A stretch of 64,000 nucleotides of DNA from DASPHG01 sp963849605 (GCA_963849605.1 CAWKHX010000002.1:558001-622000); one strand, 5' to 3'; positions 1-9,735 are shown, counted from the stretch's first letter. Notes: generated from the sequence alone by a model not told the origin. Numbers and translations are program-made.

Positions 1-832
1 CAGCCACCACCATCGCGGCGCCGGTCAGAATGCCGAACCCGGCGAGCATGCCGGCCGCGGCCCCCGCGCTGAGATCGAGGACGTGATCGGCATAGAGCAC
101 GAAGAAGACCGGCAGCGCGACGTAGCCCGCAACCCACAAGATCTGAGCCAGAAGAACCTCCCGCGCACCCGGGCGCCGAATCACGGCGCGCAGGGACGCG
201 TCCGGTGTCTTCTCCTCCCGCGAGGCATGCAGCGGGCGCCGCTCCATCCGGCGGAGCAGCATGACGGTCGGCACGGCAAGCAGCGGCGCCACGGTCGCCG
301 CGACCACGAATAGGAGCCAGGCGGGCGTGTCGGCGATGAAGACTCCGCCGACCCCGACGCCCAGCAGCCCGCCGACCAGCATCGATAGCTCCTGCGAGCT
401 CGTCGCCGCCGGTCGCCCGTCGTCTTCGAAACGCTCCACCACCACGGCGCGGTGCGCGGTCGCGGTCGCGTTCAGACCGACGTACACGCAGCCGGCCGCC
501 AGCCCGAGCACCGGGTAGGAGGTGTCCACACCGGCCGCGACGGCCAGCAGCCCGGCGCTCGTCACCGCGACACCGCCGACCACGAACGGCGTGCGGCGGC
601 CCAGCCCACCCTCGGCGCGGCGGTCACTCCACATGCCGACGGCGAGCGGCACGGCGAAGCCGGCCGCGGCGTTCACGAGCATGACCGCGCCGATCAGCGC
701 GGGCGAATCGGCGATCCGGTCGAGCAGAACCGGCACGTATGTCGTTGTGGCCGCGCGCGCAAGCCCGACCCCTACCTCGGCCAGGCCGAACGCGACCAGG
801 AACGCCAGGGATGTCTGCGCGAACCGCCTCAC
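1..832 (-). CDS. MFS transporter, GPH/sugar-symporter-like (C-terminal part outside window)
   Basis: Multi-pass inner-membrane transporter. The minus-strand frame starts at a GTG (830-832) and stays open to the window edge, giving the first 277 residues. Hydrophobic segments alternate with short polar loops. After the second segment comes a loop with W-S-D-R-R then G-R-R-T-P-F, the motif typical of the glycoside-pentoside-hexuronide and SLC45-like branch of the major facilitator superfamily. A central basic loop follows, then further helices. The start overlaps the stop of the upstream lipid kinase by four bases (GTGA), so the two are probably translationally coupled. The substrate cannot be read from the sequence. 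The family call is firm, the sugar preference only a guess. Confidence 0.75.
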   Translation of the reverse strand, partial: MRRFAQTSLAFLVAFGLAEVGVGLARAATTTYVPVLLDRIADSPALIGAVMLVNAAAGFAVPLAVGMWSDRRAEGGLGRRTPFVVGGVAVTSAGLLAVAAGVDTSYPVLGLAAGCVYVGLNATATAHRAVVVERFEDDGRPAATSSQELSMLVGGLLGVGVGGVFIADTPAWLLFVVAATVAPLLAVPTVMLLRRMERRPLHASREEKTPDASLRAVIRRPGAREVLLAQILWVAGYVALPVFFVLYADHVLDLSAGAAAGMLAGFGILTGAAMVVA

Positions 833-1713
833 GCCGCGATCGAAAGCATTCCCTGCTCGACCCGGACCGAAGCGGTCGTGGTGCCGAGCACCTCCGAGTC
901 GCAGACCATGGGAACGGGTGTCGTGATGATGGCCTCCCGCCCCGCCGCGACCGTCACGTTGCGCCGCCCGCGCAGGGTGCCGCGATAGGCGGACAGCACC
1001 AGCCGGACGACCCGATGGCGGCTCTCGGCCTCGAGCACGACGGCAGCGAAGCGCCCGTCGGCGATGTCTGCCCGCGGGTCGATCTTGAACCCGTAGGCGA
1101 ACAGCGGGAAGTTCGAGAGGAACAGGCCGGCCGCGTCGCCCTCGTAAGCGGGCTGCCCGTCGAGCTCGAGCTCGAGATGCCAGGGCTCGTACGCCGCAAG
1201 TGCGCCCGCGAACGCGCTCACGCCTTCGAGGAGGTGGCTCGAGTCGGGCGCGTCGTAGCGCATGCGCGCGGCGGCGTGCAGGCCAGCACTGACGCCTTCG
1301 ATCCCATACAGGCTTTGCGTCGGCGTCTCGACGCACATTACGTCCACCGGGCGCGCGGGCGCGGTCACTGCGACGCGCGCCGCGCGCGGCACGTCGCGCG
1401 GCAGCCCGAGCGAGCGGGCGATGTTGTTCGCGCGGCCCATCGGGACGAGTCCGATCTCGACCGGGCCGGGCGCCGCGTTGACGGCGAAATGGACGCTGCC
1501 GTCACCGCCGACCAGCACGAGCCGGCCGCCGTCGGCAGCGTCGATCGCGTCGCGCAGGTCGTCCTCCGACTCGGTGATGAACCCGTCCACGTCGACCCCA
1601 GCGCCCTCCGTCGCCGCGAGGATCGCAGCGAGCACCGTCTCCGGGTCGCGGAGCCCGGACGCGCGCGCGTTGACCGCGACGACCGCGCGCAGGCCGACGT
1701 GGGTTTGGGCCAT
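829..1713 (-). CDS. Diacylglycerol/lipid kinase family protein
   Basis: Predicted lipid kinase of the DAGK catalytic family (294 residues), phosphorylating diacylglycerol or a related lipid with ATP. The family nucleotide loop is visible as G-G-D-G-S at residues 69-73, followed by V-H-F-A-V-N. Downstream are P-M-G-R-A-N-N-I-A, matching the conserved G-T-x-N-D-x-A region, and the family's C-terminal beta domain. The ATG at 1711-1713 is chosen because the homologous sequence begins there, with GGAG just upstream. The gene ends in a GTGA overlap with the transporter. The 120-bp gap upstream, shared with a divergent metallopeptidase gene, is AT-rich for this genome and probably holds both promoters. 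No membrane segment is seen. Confidence 0.85.
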   Translation of the reverse strand: MAQTHVGLRAVVAVNARASGLRDPETVLAAILAATEGAGVDVDGFITESEDDLRDAIDAADGGRLVLVGGDGSVHFAVNAAPGPVEIGLVPMGRANNIARSLGLPRDVPRAARVAVTAPARPVDVMCVETPTQSLYGIEGVSAGLHAAARMRYDAPDSSHLLEGVSAFAGALAAYEPWHLELELDGQPAYEGDAAGLFLSNFPLFAYGFKIDPRADIADGRFAAVVLEAESRHRVVRLVLSAYRGTLRGRRNVTVAAGREAIITTPVPMVCDSEVLGTTTASVRVEQGMLSIAA

Positions 1714-1833
1714 ATCTCCAATGTAAACGTGGCTTTCACAATTTCCAGTGACATTCGTCCAGGAAAAGACGATCGGCCGACCTCGGCGTCGGCCGGTCGG
1801 GGGATCAGCGCGGCGCGCGGCGAAAATAAGGCC

Positions 1834-2589
1834 GTGGCCTGGGTCGAGTCGCAGTCGATGTCGTTCTCCGCGCGGCACGAGACGCGCCACGCCGACGTGG
1901 CCGCCGACCTGCTGCAGCGGCTCGAGGACTTCCGCGGCGAGATGGAGGGAATCTTCGGCAGCACGCCGTGGGACGTCGCGGTCGTGATCCACCCGAGCCC
2001 GTTCGAGCTCGCGCTCGCACATCCGTGGCTGCCGCTCGCGCGGATGTTCGCCGCGCCGGCGAGCCGGCGCTACTTCGCGGGCTGGTTCGCGCGCGGCGAG
2101 ATCCATGTCCTTGCCCCGGAGGCGCTAGAGGCGCGCGCATCGCGCGTGTCGGGCTCTCGCCAGGCGCTCGCGCGCTCGCCGCACCACGAATACGCCCACC
2201 TGGTGCTGGCGGAGCACAACCCGGCCCTGCCCCCGCCCTTCACCATCAAGACGTTCCGCAAGTACCTCGAGCTGGCATGGGTGTGCGAGGGGGCAGCGAC
2301 ATACCTCGCGGGCCAGACCCGACACCTGCGGCCCGCAATCGCGCTGCGCATGCGCGAAGGCAAGCCGCCGTCGTTCCCGCCGTCAGTGGCGGATGCGCAG
2401 CTACTGGGCGGGACCGTGTTCAGCCTGCTCGCACGCGCCGCGGGGCGTCAGGCCTGTGTCGAGCTGGCGAAGGTGGAGCACGGCTGGCAGGCGCGGAACG
2501 CGATCGAGCTCGCGTTCGCGCGCGAGATGGACGAGGTCGAGCAGGAGTGGCGCGTCTACCTGGACAGCTTCAGCGCGTCTCAGGCATAG
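1834..2589 (+). CDS. Gluzincin-like zinc metallopeptidase domain protein
   Basis: A protein of 251 residues with a zinc-peptidase signature: H118-E119-Y-A-H122, then W-V-C-E152-G-A-A-T-Y about 30 residues later. HExxH plus a downstream glutamate in an EGxAxY context is the pattern of the peptidase MA (gluzincin) clan. No signal peptide is seen, so it may be cytoplasmic. The start is uncertain: GTG at 1834 is used, but ATG at 1858 would remove eight residues, and neither has a strong ribosome-binding site. It is divergent from the lipid kinase and convergent with the VOC gene, overlapping it by ten bases. Substrate unknown. Confidence 0.65.
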   Translation: MAWVESQSMSFSARHETRHADVAADLLQRLEDFRGEMEGIFGSTPWDVAVVIHPSPFELALAHPWLPLARMFAAPASRRYFAGWFARGEIHVLAPEALEARASRVSGSRQALARSPHHEYAHLVLAEHNPALPPPFTIKTFRKYLELAWVCEGAATYLAGQTRHLRPAIALRMREGKPPSFPPSVADAQLLGGTVFSLLARAAGRQACVELAKVEHGWQARNAIELAFAREMDEVEQEWRVYLDSFSASQA

Positions 2590-2945
2590 CGATGGTGGAT
2601 CCCCAGCGTGTTGCCGTCCGGGTCATCGAAGAACGCCTGGTAACACACGCCCGAGTCGATCGTCTCGCCCTTGAACTCGACGCCCTTCGACTCGAGCTCG
2701 GACTTGGCGGCGTCGAAGTCCTCGACGCGGAACTCGAGCGGGTTGGTGTTGGGCTTGAACTTCATCCCGAACGCCTCGGACTGCATGACGGCGATCGTCA
2801 GGTTGCCGGTCTCGAACTCGTGCGCGGGCATCTTGCCCCACTGCTTGCCGCGCTCGAGTCCCAGCGTCTCGCCGTAGAACTTCGCCGACCTGTCGACGTC
2901 GGTGCAGCCGATGATGAGGAAGTCAGTTCCGGTGATCAGTGACAT
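2580..2945 (-). CDS. VOC (glyoxalase/bleomycin-resistance fold) family protein
   Basis: A small protein of 121 residues with one vicinal-oxygen-chelate domain. The beta-alpha-beta-beta-beta pattern is clear: an N-terminal strand with D-V-D-R-S-A-K-F-Y, G-L-E-R in the middle, and the C-terminal F-F-D-D-P-D-G-N-T-L-G-I-H-H that carries metal-ligand positions in this fold. It lies two bases downstream of an acyl-CoA dehydrogenase, so it is probably the last gene of that operon. Members include glyoxalases, epimerases, dioxygenases and resistance proteins. The substrate here is not known; a role linked to acyl-CoA metabolism is only suggested by position. Confidence 0.85.
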   Translation of the reverse strand: MSLITGTDFLIIGCTDVDRSAKFYGETLGLERGKQWGKMPAHEFETGNLTIAVMQSEAFGMKFKPNTNPLEFRVEDFDAAKSELESKGVEFKGETIDSGVCYQAFFDDPDGNTLGIHHRYA

Positions 2946-2947
2946 GT

Positions 2948-4054
2948 CTATAGCCCCAATGTTTTCGCGATTATGTTTTTCTGGATCTCCGACGTGCCGC
3001 CGAAGATCGTGGTGACGACGGCGGCGCGCAGGTACGCCTCCATCGGGTACTCGGTGGCGTAGCCGTACCCGCCCATCGACTGCATGCCCTCGAGCGCGCA
3101 CTTCTTGGCGAGCTCGGTGCACGCGAGTTTCGCCATCGACGCCTCCTTCGGGAGCATCCGCGCCGGGTCCTCGTCGGTCAGCTGCGCGACGTGCCGCACC
3201 AGGAGCCGCGCCTGCGTCAGCTCGGTCGCGAGCTGCGCGAAGCGGTGCTGCTGCGCCTGGAAGCTGCCGATCGGGCGCCCGAACTGCTTGCGCTCCTTCA
3301 CGTACGCGAGCGCGTCGTCGAACGCGCGCTGCCCCAGCCCCAGCGCCTGCGCGGCCAGGATCACACGTTCCTTGTTGAGGCCGGCCATGAGCTGCAGCCA
3401 GCCGTTGCCGTCCTGGCCCAAGAGGTTCTCGGCCGGGACGCGGACGTTGTCGAGGTAGATCTCGTTCGTGTCGTCGCCGCCGAGGGTCTCGATCGGAGTC
3501 ATCGTCATGCCCTCGGCGTCGCGCGGGACGAAGATCATCGAGAGGCCCTCGTGCTTCGTCGAGCCCTCCTGCGTCCGGCAGACGATCAGCACGTGGCTGG
3601 CTTCGCGGGCGTACGAGATCCACATCTTCGACCCGTTCAGCACGTACTCGCCGTTCTCGCGCACAGCGCGCGTCTTGAGCGCGCCGACATCCGACCCCGC
3701 GTCGGGCTCCGACATCGCGATCGCGAGGCAGTTGCCGCTCTTGGCCACCCCGCCGAGGAGTTCCTGCTTCTGCTCCTCGGTGCCGAACGAGTTGAGCGCG
3801 CCGACGACGATCAACGTGACGCCGTAGGCACCGGCGGCGGGCGAGAGCCCATGTGAGATCTCCTCCAGGAAGAGCGACGCGTCGACGAACGTGCCGGCCG
3901 AGCCGCCGTACTCCTCGTCGATCATCAGGCCCCACCAGTGGAGCTCGGCCATCTTCTCGGTGGTCTCGCGTAAGGAGAGGTCCTTCTCGCGCTCGCAGAA
4001 GTTGCGCACGGACTCGAGGAAGTCCTGTTGCTCCGTCGCCAGCGCGGTTGTCAC
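2948..4054 (-). CDS. Acyl-CoA dehydrogenase family protein
   Basis: A 368-residue flavoprotein predicted to oxidise acyl-CoA thioesters at the alpha-beta bond, passing electrons to ETF. Family landmarks are visible in order: the N-terminal helical domain, M-S-E-P-D-A-G-S-D in the FAD/substrate region, K-M-W-I-S in the beta domain, R-K-Q-F-G-R-P-I at the start of the C-terminal helices, Q-S-M-G-G-Y-G-Y, and the terminal F-G-G-T-S-E-I-Q-K-N. The GTG start (4052-4054) overlaps the stop of the upstream paralogue by four bases. Two different acyl-CoA dehydrogenases in tandem suggest a heteromeric enzyme or a two-step acyl degradation pathway. Exact chain specificity cannot be read. Confidence 0.92.
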   Translation of the reverse strand: MTTALATEQQDFLESVRNFCEREKDLSLRETTEKMAELHWWGLMIDEEYGGSAGTFVDASLFLEEISHGLSPAAGAYGVTLIVVGALNSFGTEEQKQELLGGVAKSGNCLAIAMSEPDAGSDVGALKTRAVRENGEYVLNGSKMWISYAREASHVLIVCRTQEGSTKHEGLSMIFVPRDAEGMTMTPIETLGGDDTNEIYLDNVRVPAENLLGQDGNGWLQLMAGLNKERVILAAQALGLGQRAFDDALAYVKERKQFGRPIGSFQAQQHRFAQLATELTQARLLVRHVAQLTDEDPARMLPKEASMAKLACTELAKKCALEGMQSMGGYGYATEYPMEAYLRAAVVTTIFGGTSEIQKNIIAKTLGL

Positions 4055-5265
4055 GCGGTCTCCTTCCAGCGATTCAGCTCCCTCAGAGCGATCACCATCT
4101 TGTGTACCTCGTCCGGGCCGTCGGCCAGCCGCAGCATCCGCAGGCCGCGCCACATCGCCGCGAGCGGCGTGTCGTCGGAGACGCCGAGCGCGCCGTGCAC
4201 CTGGATCGCGCGGTCGATCACCTCCATGCACATCTGCGCCGCCTGCACCTTGATCATCGAGATCTCCTGGCGCGCGGCGCGCTTGCCGGCCGTGTCCATC
4301 TTCCAGGCCGCGTGCAGCACCATCAGGCGGGCGGAGTCGATCTCGATCCGCGACTTCGCGACGAAGTCCTGGACGAACTGCTTCTCGCCCAGCGTGCTCC
4401 CGAACGAGACGCGCGTGTTCGCGCGCTTGCACATGAGCTCGATCGCGCGCTCGGCGGCGCCGATCGCGCGCATGCAGTGGTGGATCCGCCCCGGCCCGAG
4501 GCGGTCCTGGGCGATCACGAACCCGCCGCCGCGCGTCCCGAGCACGTTCTCCTCCGGAACGCGGCAGTCCTCGTACTTGATCTCACAGTGGCCGGGCCCG
4601 CCGTCGTGGCCCATCACCGACACCGGGCGCACCAGGTTGAACCCGGGCGCGTCGGTCGGGACGATGATCATGCTCGCGCGCTTGTGCGGCGGCGCATCGG
4701 GCTCGGTCACGACCATCGCGATCGCGAAGTCGGCGCCCACCGCGCCCGAGGTGAACCACTTGTGGCCGTTGATGACCCACTCGCCGTCCACGAGATCCGC
4801 GCGCGAGTGGATGTTCGTCGGGTCCGAGCCTGAGGTGTCCGGCTCCGTCATCGAGAAGCAGCTGCGGTGGTGGCCGTTCAGCACGGGCTCGAGGAACTTC
4901 TCCTTCTGCTCCGGCGTCCCGTGCTCGTTGAGGATCTCCATGTTGCCCGTGTCGGGTGCCGAGCAGTTGAAGACCATGGGCGACACGAGGCTGCGGCCCA
5001 TGACCTCGCATAGCATCCCGTACTCCCAGTTGGTCAGGCCGACGCCGATCTCCTCGTCGGGCATGAAGAGGTTCCAGAGGCCCTCCGCCTTCGCCTTCTC
5101 GCGCAGCTCGATGACCGCGTCGGGATATGCCTTGCCGGAGTCCTTCGTGACCTCTGTGTCGAGCGCCTCGACCAGCTCGCGCTCGCGCGGGTAGTAGTGC
5201 TCGTCGAGGAACCCGTTTACGCGCTCGAGCAGCTCGGTGACGCGGTCGGAGGGGGTGAAGTCCAA
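4051..5265 (-). CDS. Acyl-CoA dehydrogenase family protein, ACAD10/11-like
   Basis: A 404-residue acyl-CoA dehydrogenase, the first gene of a probable operon with the second dehydrogenase and the VOC gene. Visible marks include F-S-M-T-E-P-D, N-G-H-K-W-F-T-S-G in the beta domain, and the C-terminal L-R-L-A-D-G-P-D-E-V-H-K. That last motif is characteristic of the ACAD10/ACAD11 branch, which handles long or 4-hydroxylated acyl-CoAs in organisms where it has been studied. Length is normal and no disruption is seen. The stop overlaps the next start (GTGA). The precise substrate is inference. Confidence 0.9.
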   Translation of the reverse strand: MDFTPSDRVTELLERVNGFLDEHYYPRERELVEALDTEVTKDSGKAYPDAVIELREKAKAEGLWNLFMPDEEIGVGLTNWEYGMLCEVMGRSLVSPMVFNCSAPDTGNMEILNEHGTPEQKEKFLEPVLNGHHRSCFSMTEPDTSGSDPTNIHSRADLVDGEWVINGHKWFTSGAVGADFAIAMVVTEPDAPPHKRASMIIVPTDAPGFNLVRPVSVMGHDGGPGHCEIKYEDCRVPEENVLGTRGGGFVIAQDRLGPGRIHHCMRAIGAAERAIELMCKRANTRVSFGSTLGEKQFVQDFVAKSRIEIDSARLMVLHAAWKMDTAGKRAARQEISMIKVQAAQMCMEVIDRAIQVHGALGVSDDTPLAAMWRGLRMLRLADGPDEVHKMVIALRELNRWKETA

Positions 5266-5287
5266 AGCCGCCGGGAGGCTATCTGGA

Positions 5288-5758
5288 TCAGCCCGGCAGC
5301 ATCAGCCACAGGACGTAGACGAGCAACATCGCGGCCGCGACGACCCCGACCACGACTGCGGCCGTCATGAGCGGGCTCCGCGCGTCTTCGGCCGTACGCT
5401 CTTGCGGCGCCAGGTCGGTCTCGAGCAGCATCTCGCGCGCGGCCTGGACCGCCGACTCGGCGACGAGCACGTCGCGCGGGCCGCCGGCGAGGTAGTCGGG
5501 CACGTCGAAGCCCGCGGTGCGCCGGACGATGCTCGGGATCCCCTCCTCCAGCAGCAGGTTCTGGATCAGCTCGGCCTCGGCCTGGTTGCGCCCGCCCGCG
5601 ACCCGGACGAGGTCTCCGCGGGTGTACTCGGGGTCGATGTTCTCGTAGCCGGCATAGACGAGCGGGAAGCCGCAGCTCGAGCAGAAGCGCTCGTCGAGCG
5701 GGTGCTCGGTGCCGCAGCGCGGGCACCTAAGCGACTTCGACGGGCTCTTCCTCGACAC
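5288..5758 (-). CDS. Zinc-ribbon membrane protein with DUF2007-like domain
   Basis: A 156-residue protein in three parts. An N-terminal zinc ribbon has C-P-R-C and C-S-S-C. The middle region has A-E-A-E-L-I-Q-N-L-L-L-E-E-G-I-P and resembles the DUF2007 putative signal-transducing fold. One C-terminal membrane helix (about residues 131-154) precedes a very short tail. It would be anchored with most of its mass in the cytoplasm. The GTG start at 5756-5758 lies inside the 3' end of the JAMM peptidase gene, overlapping it by 32 bases; no later start keeps the first cysteine pair. Function unknown. Confidence 0.7.
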   Translation of the reverse strand: MSRKSPSKSLRCPRCGTEHPLDERFCSSCGFPLVYAGYENIDPEYTRGDLVRVAGGRNQAEAELIQNLLLEEGIPSIVRRTAGFDVPDYLAGGPRDVLVAESAVQAAREMLLETDLAPQERTAEDARSPLMTAAVVVGVVAAAMLLVYVLWLMLPG

Positions 5759-6111
5759 GGCCGTCCGCGATCCGCCAGGCGCGCACCTCCGGCTCGCCCG
5801 CGAGCGAGACGATCAGGTACGTCCAGTGCGGGTAGTGCGCGAGGTTGATGTCGGTCTGCGACGGCTCCGCGGGGCTCTTGGGATGCGAGTGGTAGATGCC
5901 CACCTCGAAGCCCTCGTCGTCCAGCTCGTTCGCCGCGAGCAGGCTCTGCGGGTCGAGCTCGTAGCCGTAGGGCGACGCGCGCAGGTTCTTCGATCGCACG
6001 ACCTCCTCGATCCGCCCGTCGCGGCCCGCGGACGTAGCCGCAGCACTCGTTCGGCGCGTCCTCGCGCGCGTGCGCGATCAGGGCGTCGTGGTGCTCGCGC
6101 GAGATCTTCAC
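5727..6111 (-). CDS. JAMM/Mov34 metallopeptidase, Mec-like (one frameshift)
   Basis: A short zinc peptidase of the JAMM type. The N-terminal part has P-N-E-C-C-G-Y with the conserved glutamate. The C-terminal part has H-S-H, seven residues, S, two residues, D, the complete JAMM zinc motif. The two halves lie in different frames, joined near 6023-6031. Removing one base from the GC run there restores one protein of about 127 residues. In Mycobacterium the homologue Mec releases cysteine from the CysO-cysteine adduct. A cysO-cysM cluster lies 16 kb away in this window, so the same role is likely. The GTG start (6109-6111) sits at the foot of a strong hairpin. The break may be a sequencing error. 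Confidence 0.75.
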
Positions 6112-6134
6112 CGGCCGCAGGCTAGTGCGGCCGG
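6111..6134 (-). other. GC-rich hairpin over the JAMM start codon
   Basis: A perfect 8-bp inverted repeat (CCGGCCGC and GCGGCCGG) separated by eight bases lies just after the end of gene A and runs into the GTG start of the JAMM gene. On the minus strand the second arm includes the first base of the start codon. It has no T-run, so a classical terminator is unlikely. It could limit translation of the JAMM gene or stall transcription coming from gene A. Confidence 0.4.
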
Positions 6135-6160
6135 TGAGTATCAGCGAGTCCTAGGTCGTA

Positions 6161-7115
6161 TTACTTCTTGCCGCCGCCCGGCTTCGGTGCCGGCGTGGGC
6201 GTGGGTGTCGGTGTGGGCGTCGGCGTGATCGGGACGGCGCCGTCAGCGATGGTGAAGCTCACCGCGACGTAGCCGTTCGACTTCATCGTCACGGACTTCG
6301 ACTGCCCGTACGACGGGATCTTGACCGTGAACGTGGCCGCCTTGCCGGTGTACTTGTAGGTCCACATCGACCAGCCGTCCTCGTCCGTGGCCAGGGTGCC
6401 CATCTTCGTCGAGCCAAGCCAGTACTCGACGTTGGTGGACGGGACCGGGTCGCCAGACGTCGTTCTCAACGCCAGCGAGCCGATCCCCGGGTTCTTCTTG
6501 AACACGTTGAAGCTCTCGACCGAGCCGCCACCGCTGTCACCGGTGCCGCTGAACGTGAACAGGTACTGCTCGTAGCCGTCGGGGCTCGGAGCGCCGCCGA
6601 CGTCGAAGCCCGCCCGCGGCCTGGTGCAGGCGTTCGCCGGGCTCTTCGGCGCTGCCGCACCCTTCGTGCAGCCGCCGGTGATGCCCTTCAGGCCGTACTT
6701 GCCAGGTGGATCCGCACGAACACGAGCCCGGCCTCCGGTGCGTCGACCGTGATCGGCGTCGTCTGGCCGAAGTCCGCCGTCGTCGCGTAGTCCACGTCCA
6801 CTGGTCGTTCTCCTGGCTCAGGAGCTTGCCCTTCGGATGGAAGCAAGTCTTCCCGGCCCCGTTCGTGCTGCACGTTCACGTCCTCGTGCACCTTGATCGC
6901 GTTCGTCGAGCCGGCCACGAACGGGAACGGGATGTCGATCGTGATGTCCTCCCCGGCCGCGTCAGCCGTCGTAGACGACGTTGAGGAAGAACGAACCCGG
7001 GTTGCTCGAGCTCAGCTTGTACAAGCTGCCCGTGTCGGGAGTGAAGATGAGCGGGAACTGGTGCCCGGCCCGGTCGGTCTCGCTGGTCGAAGGTGCAGCC
7101 ACCCTGGGTCACGAT
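6161..7115 (-). other. C-terminal module of gene A shared with gene B
   Basis: Encodes the last 300 or so residues of protein A. It begins T-Q-G-G-C-T-F-D, continues with F-P-L-I-F-T-P-D and N-P-G-x-F-F-x-N, and a later V-F-V-R-I-H-L-A. It ends with K-K-N-P-G-I-G-S, D-x-D-G-W-x-M-W-x-Y-K-Y-T-G-K-A and a threonine-proline tail. The same order occurs at the end of protein B without the tail. No known sorting signal is recognised. A conserved module at the C terminus of two otherwise different secreted proteins may serve for anchoring or export. Several single-base shifts interrupt the upstream half; the last 114 codons (6161-6505) are unbroken. Confidence 0.6.
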
Positions 7116-7409
7116 CGTCGTCGTCCTCGATGTTCTCGATCGTGCACTCGAGGTCAGCGCCCGGCTCGAGCTCGAGGTCCTGGCAGTCGGACGTGTCGGC
7201 GGTGAAGCCGGGCACAGCCGTTGACCTCGGTGACATCACACGTGTCGCCGTCGGCGAACTGCTCGACCTCGAACTCGGCCGGGCTCCCCGGCGAGGCCGT
7301 GTCGGTCGCCGGGCTGACGTCGCCGCTCGTGCACTCGAGCTTCACCGTCACCGGCGTGGTGGTGGTGCCGTCCGAGTACGTCTTGTTGACCGTGACCGTC
7401 GGCCGTGCG

Positions 7410-9735
7410 GTAGTTGCCGAAGTCCTCGACGGTCAGCTCGTCGCCCACGGCAGCGCTGACGGCAATGCCGAAGTCCGCGCCGCTGACTGCCCCGCAGTCC
7501 GTAGGACCGCTCGGTGCCGACTGGGCCCAGCCAGCCTGGAGCACCTCGCAGATCACGTAGTCGATGGGATCCGGATCACCGGCCGGGACGGTCAGTGTGT
7601 AGTTGCCATCGGCGTCCGTAACTGCCGTTGCGACGGGACTGCCGGTCGCGGCACCAGTGCCATCGTCCTCGTAGGCCTGGATCGTCCAGCCCTCGAGCCC
7701 CGGATCGTCCGGATCGGCGGCGTTCGTGCCCTTCGGATCTTCCTGATCGTCGAACTTCAGGCCCGAGATCGTCGCGCCCTCGAAGTTGCCGAAGTCCTTG
7801 TCCTCGATGTGCTCCGTCGTAGCGAGGTCCTCGATGTAGTAGCCCTCCGGACCGGCACCCGCGACGTCCGAACAGTCGGCGGTACCCGGATCCGGGTAGG
7901 ACTGGAGCCAGCCGGTCTGCAGCTCCTCGCAGATGAAGTAGCTCGCCGGCCTGGAGGCCAAGCGTGTACGTGCCCTCCGGATCACTCGTCGTCTCACTCG
8001 CGGCGGGGCCGGCGGCAATCTCGTCGGGACCCAGGGTGCCGTCATCGGGCTCGTCATCGCCAGCACCATCGTCGGCGTAGGCGTTGATCACCCAACCGGG
8101 CAGGGAAGGATCGGTCACGTCGTTGGTGCCGTCCTCCTCCTGGTCGTCGAACTTCCTGCCCGAGACGAGGCCGGCGATGTTGCCGAAGTCCTTGTCGATC
8201 GCGTCGTCTCCTTCGGCGAGCGTGACCGCGTAGCCCTCCGGCGCGTCAGCGTCGGCTTCCGTGCAGTCCGCGTCACCGGGGTTCGGGAATGACTGGACCC
8301 AGTCGTCCTTGAGCTCCTCGCAGACGATGTAGCTGCCAGGGGTGACCGTCATCTCGTAGGTGCCGTCCGCCGCCGTCGTGTCGGTGAACGCCGCACCGGC
8401 AGCCGCCTCATCTGGCCCGAGGATGCCGTCGTCGGCGGTGTCGCCGCCCGTGCCGTCATCGGCGAAGGCGTTGATGACCCAGTTCTCGACTGGCTCGTCG
8501 CCAACGTTCTGAGTGTTACTGCTGTCGACGTCTCGGAACTTCTCGCCCGAGATCGTGGTCGTGTCGTCCGCCTCGGTGTTGACGAAGTCTTGGCCGTGTG
8601 AACGTTTCGTCGGTCGTGAGGCCCGGCACCGCGTGGCCGCCGTCCGCCTCCGGATCCGGGACCTCCTGGTAGACGCGTCATTCGCAGGCGACACCTGCGT
8701 CCAGCCGGCTTGGAGCTCCTCGCAGATCACGTAGTCGCCGGCCTGGAGGCCGATCGTGTACGTGCCGTCGGCCGCGGTCGTCGCGGTCGCAACGCGGCGC
8801 TGCGCCGCCTCGTCATCGTTCAGCTACCGTACCCGGATCACCGTCGCCGGCGCCGTCATCCGCGTAGGCGTTGATGACCCAGCCCTCGAGCGGGTTGTCC
8901 GCCTCGTCGGTCTTCGTGCCCTTGACGAGGCCGGCGATGTTGCCGAAGTTCTTGTCGGTCACGGCATCGCCCGAACGCAACCGTCACGGCGTAACCGTTG
9001 TCGGCGTGATCAGCCACACCCGAGCAATCTCCGTCACCCGGGCCCGGGAATGACTGGACCCAGTCGGCCGGCAGCGTTTCGCAGATCACGTAATCGCCTG
9101 CCGCGAGCGTCAGCGTGTACGAGCCGTCGGCCGCGGTCGTCGCGGTCGCCGCGACGGTGTCGTCCTCGGTGGAATCCACGATGCCGTCACCGTCGTCCTC
9201 GTACGCGTCGATGACCCAGCCTTCGACCGGCTCGTCGGGCGGAACATCGGTGTCATCGAAATCGCCACCGCTGCTGTCGACGTCGCGGAACTTCATGCCC
9301 GCGACCGTCGCTGCGGAGTGGACGTTGCCGAAGTCGCGCTCGTCGAAATCGTCACCGACCGCGAGGTCGATCTCCGAATACCCGTTGTCCCCGGCGCCCG
9401 CGACCGCGTCGCAGTCTCCGGTGCCCGGATCCGGGAATGTCTGCGTCCAGCCGGCCTGCAGCTCCTCGCAGATCACGTAGTCGTTGACCGGGTTGACCGA
9501 GAGCCCGAGCGCGTACTCGCCGTTGGCGTCGGTCTTGCCCGACGCGGCCGGGCCGGCCGCGGCCTCGTCCGGACCGATGATCCCGTCTTCGGGGTCGTCC
9601 GCCGCCCTCACCGTCGTCGGCAAAGGCATTGATGGTCCAGCCCTCGAGCCCAGGATCAGTCGGATCCTTAGTGCCAACCGTGTCGAGGTCCTCGAACTTC
9701 ATCCCGCGGATCGTCGCCGCGAGCTCGTAGGCGCC
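7410..9735 (-). repeat. Six SdrD/Cna_B-like repeats inside gene A
   Basis: Six tandem units of roughly 120-130 residues. Each starts with a G-x-K-F-x-D type strand, followed by G-W-x-I-x-A-[FY]-x-D-D-G, an optional G-P-D-E-A-A-A-G linker, T-x-A-D-G-x-Y-T-L, Y-V-I-C-E-E-L-Q-x-G-W and a closing D-F-G-N. This is the layout of SdrD B-like and Cna_B stalk domains of surface proteins, with frequent calcium-type acidic clusters. Each unit carries two conserved cysteines, unlike most Gram-positive stalk repeats. Several units are interrupted by single-base frameshifts, listed under gene A. Confidence 0.7.

Noticed and set aside
739..1833. Long N-terminal extension of the HEYAH protein
   Set aside because: This part is antisense to the lipid kinase and shows arginine/glutamate-rich shadow composition.
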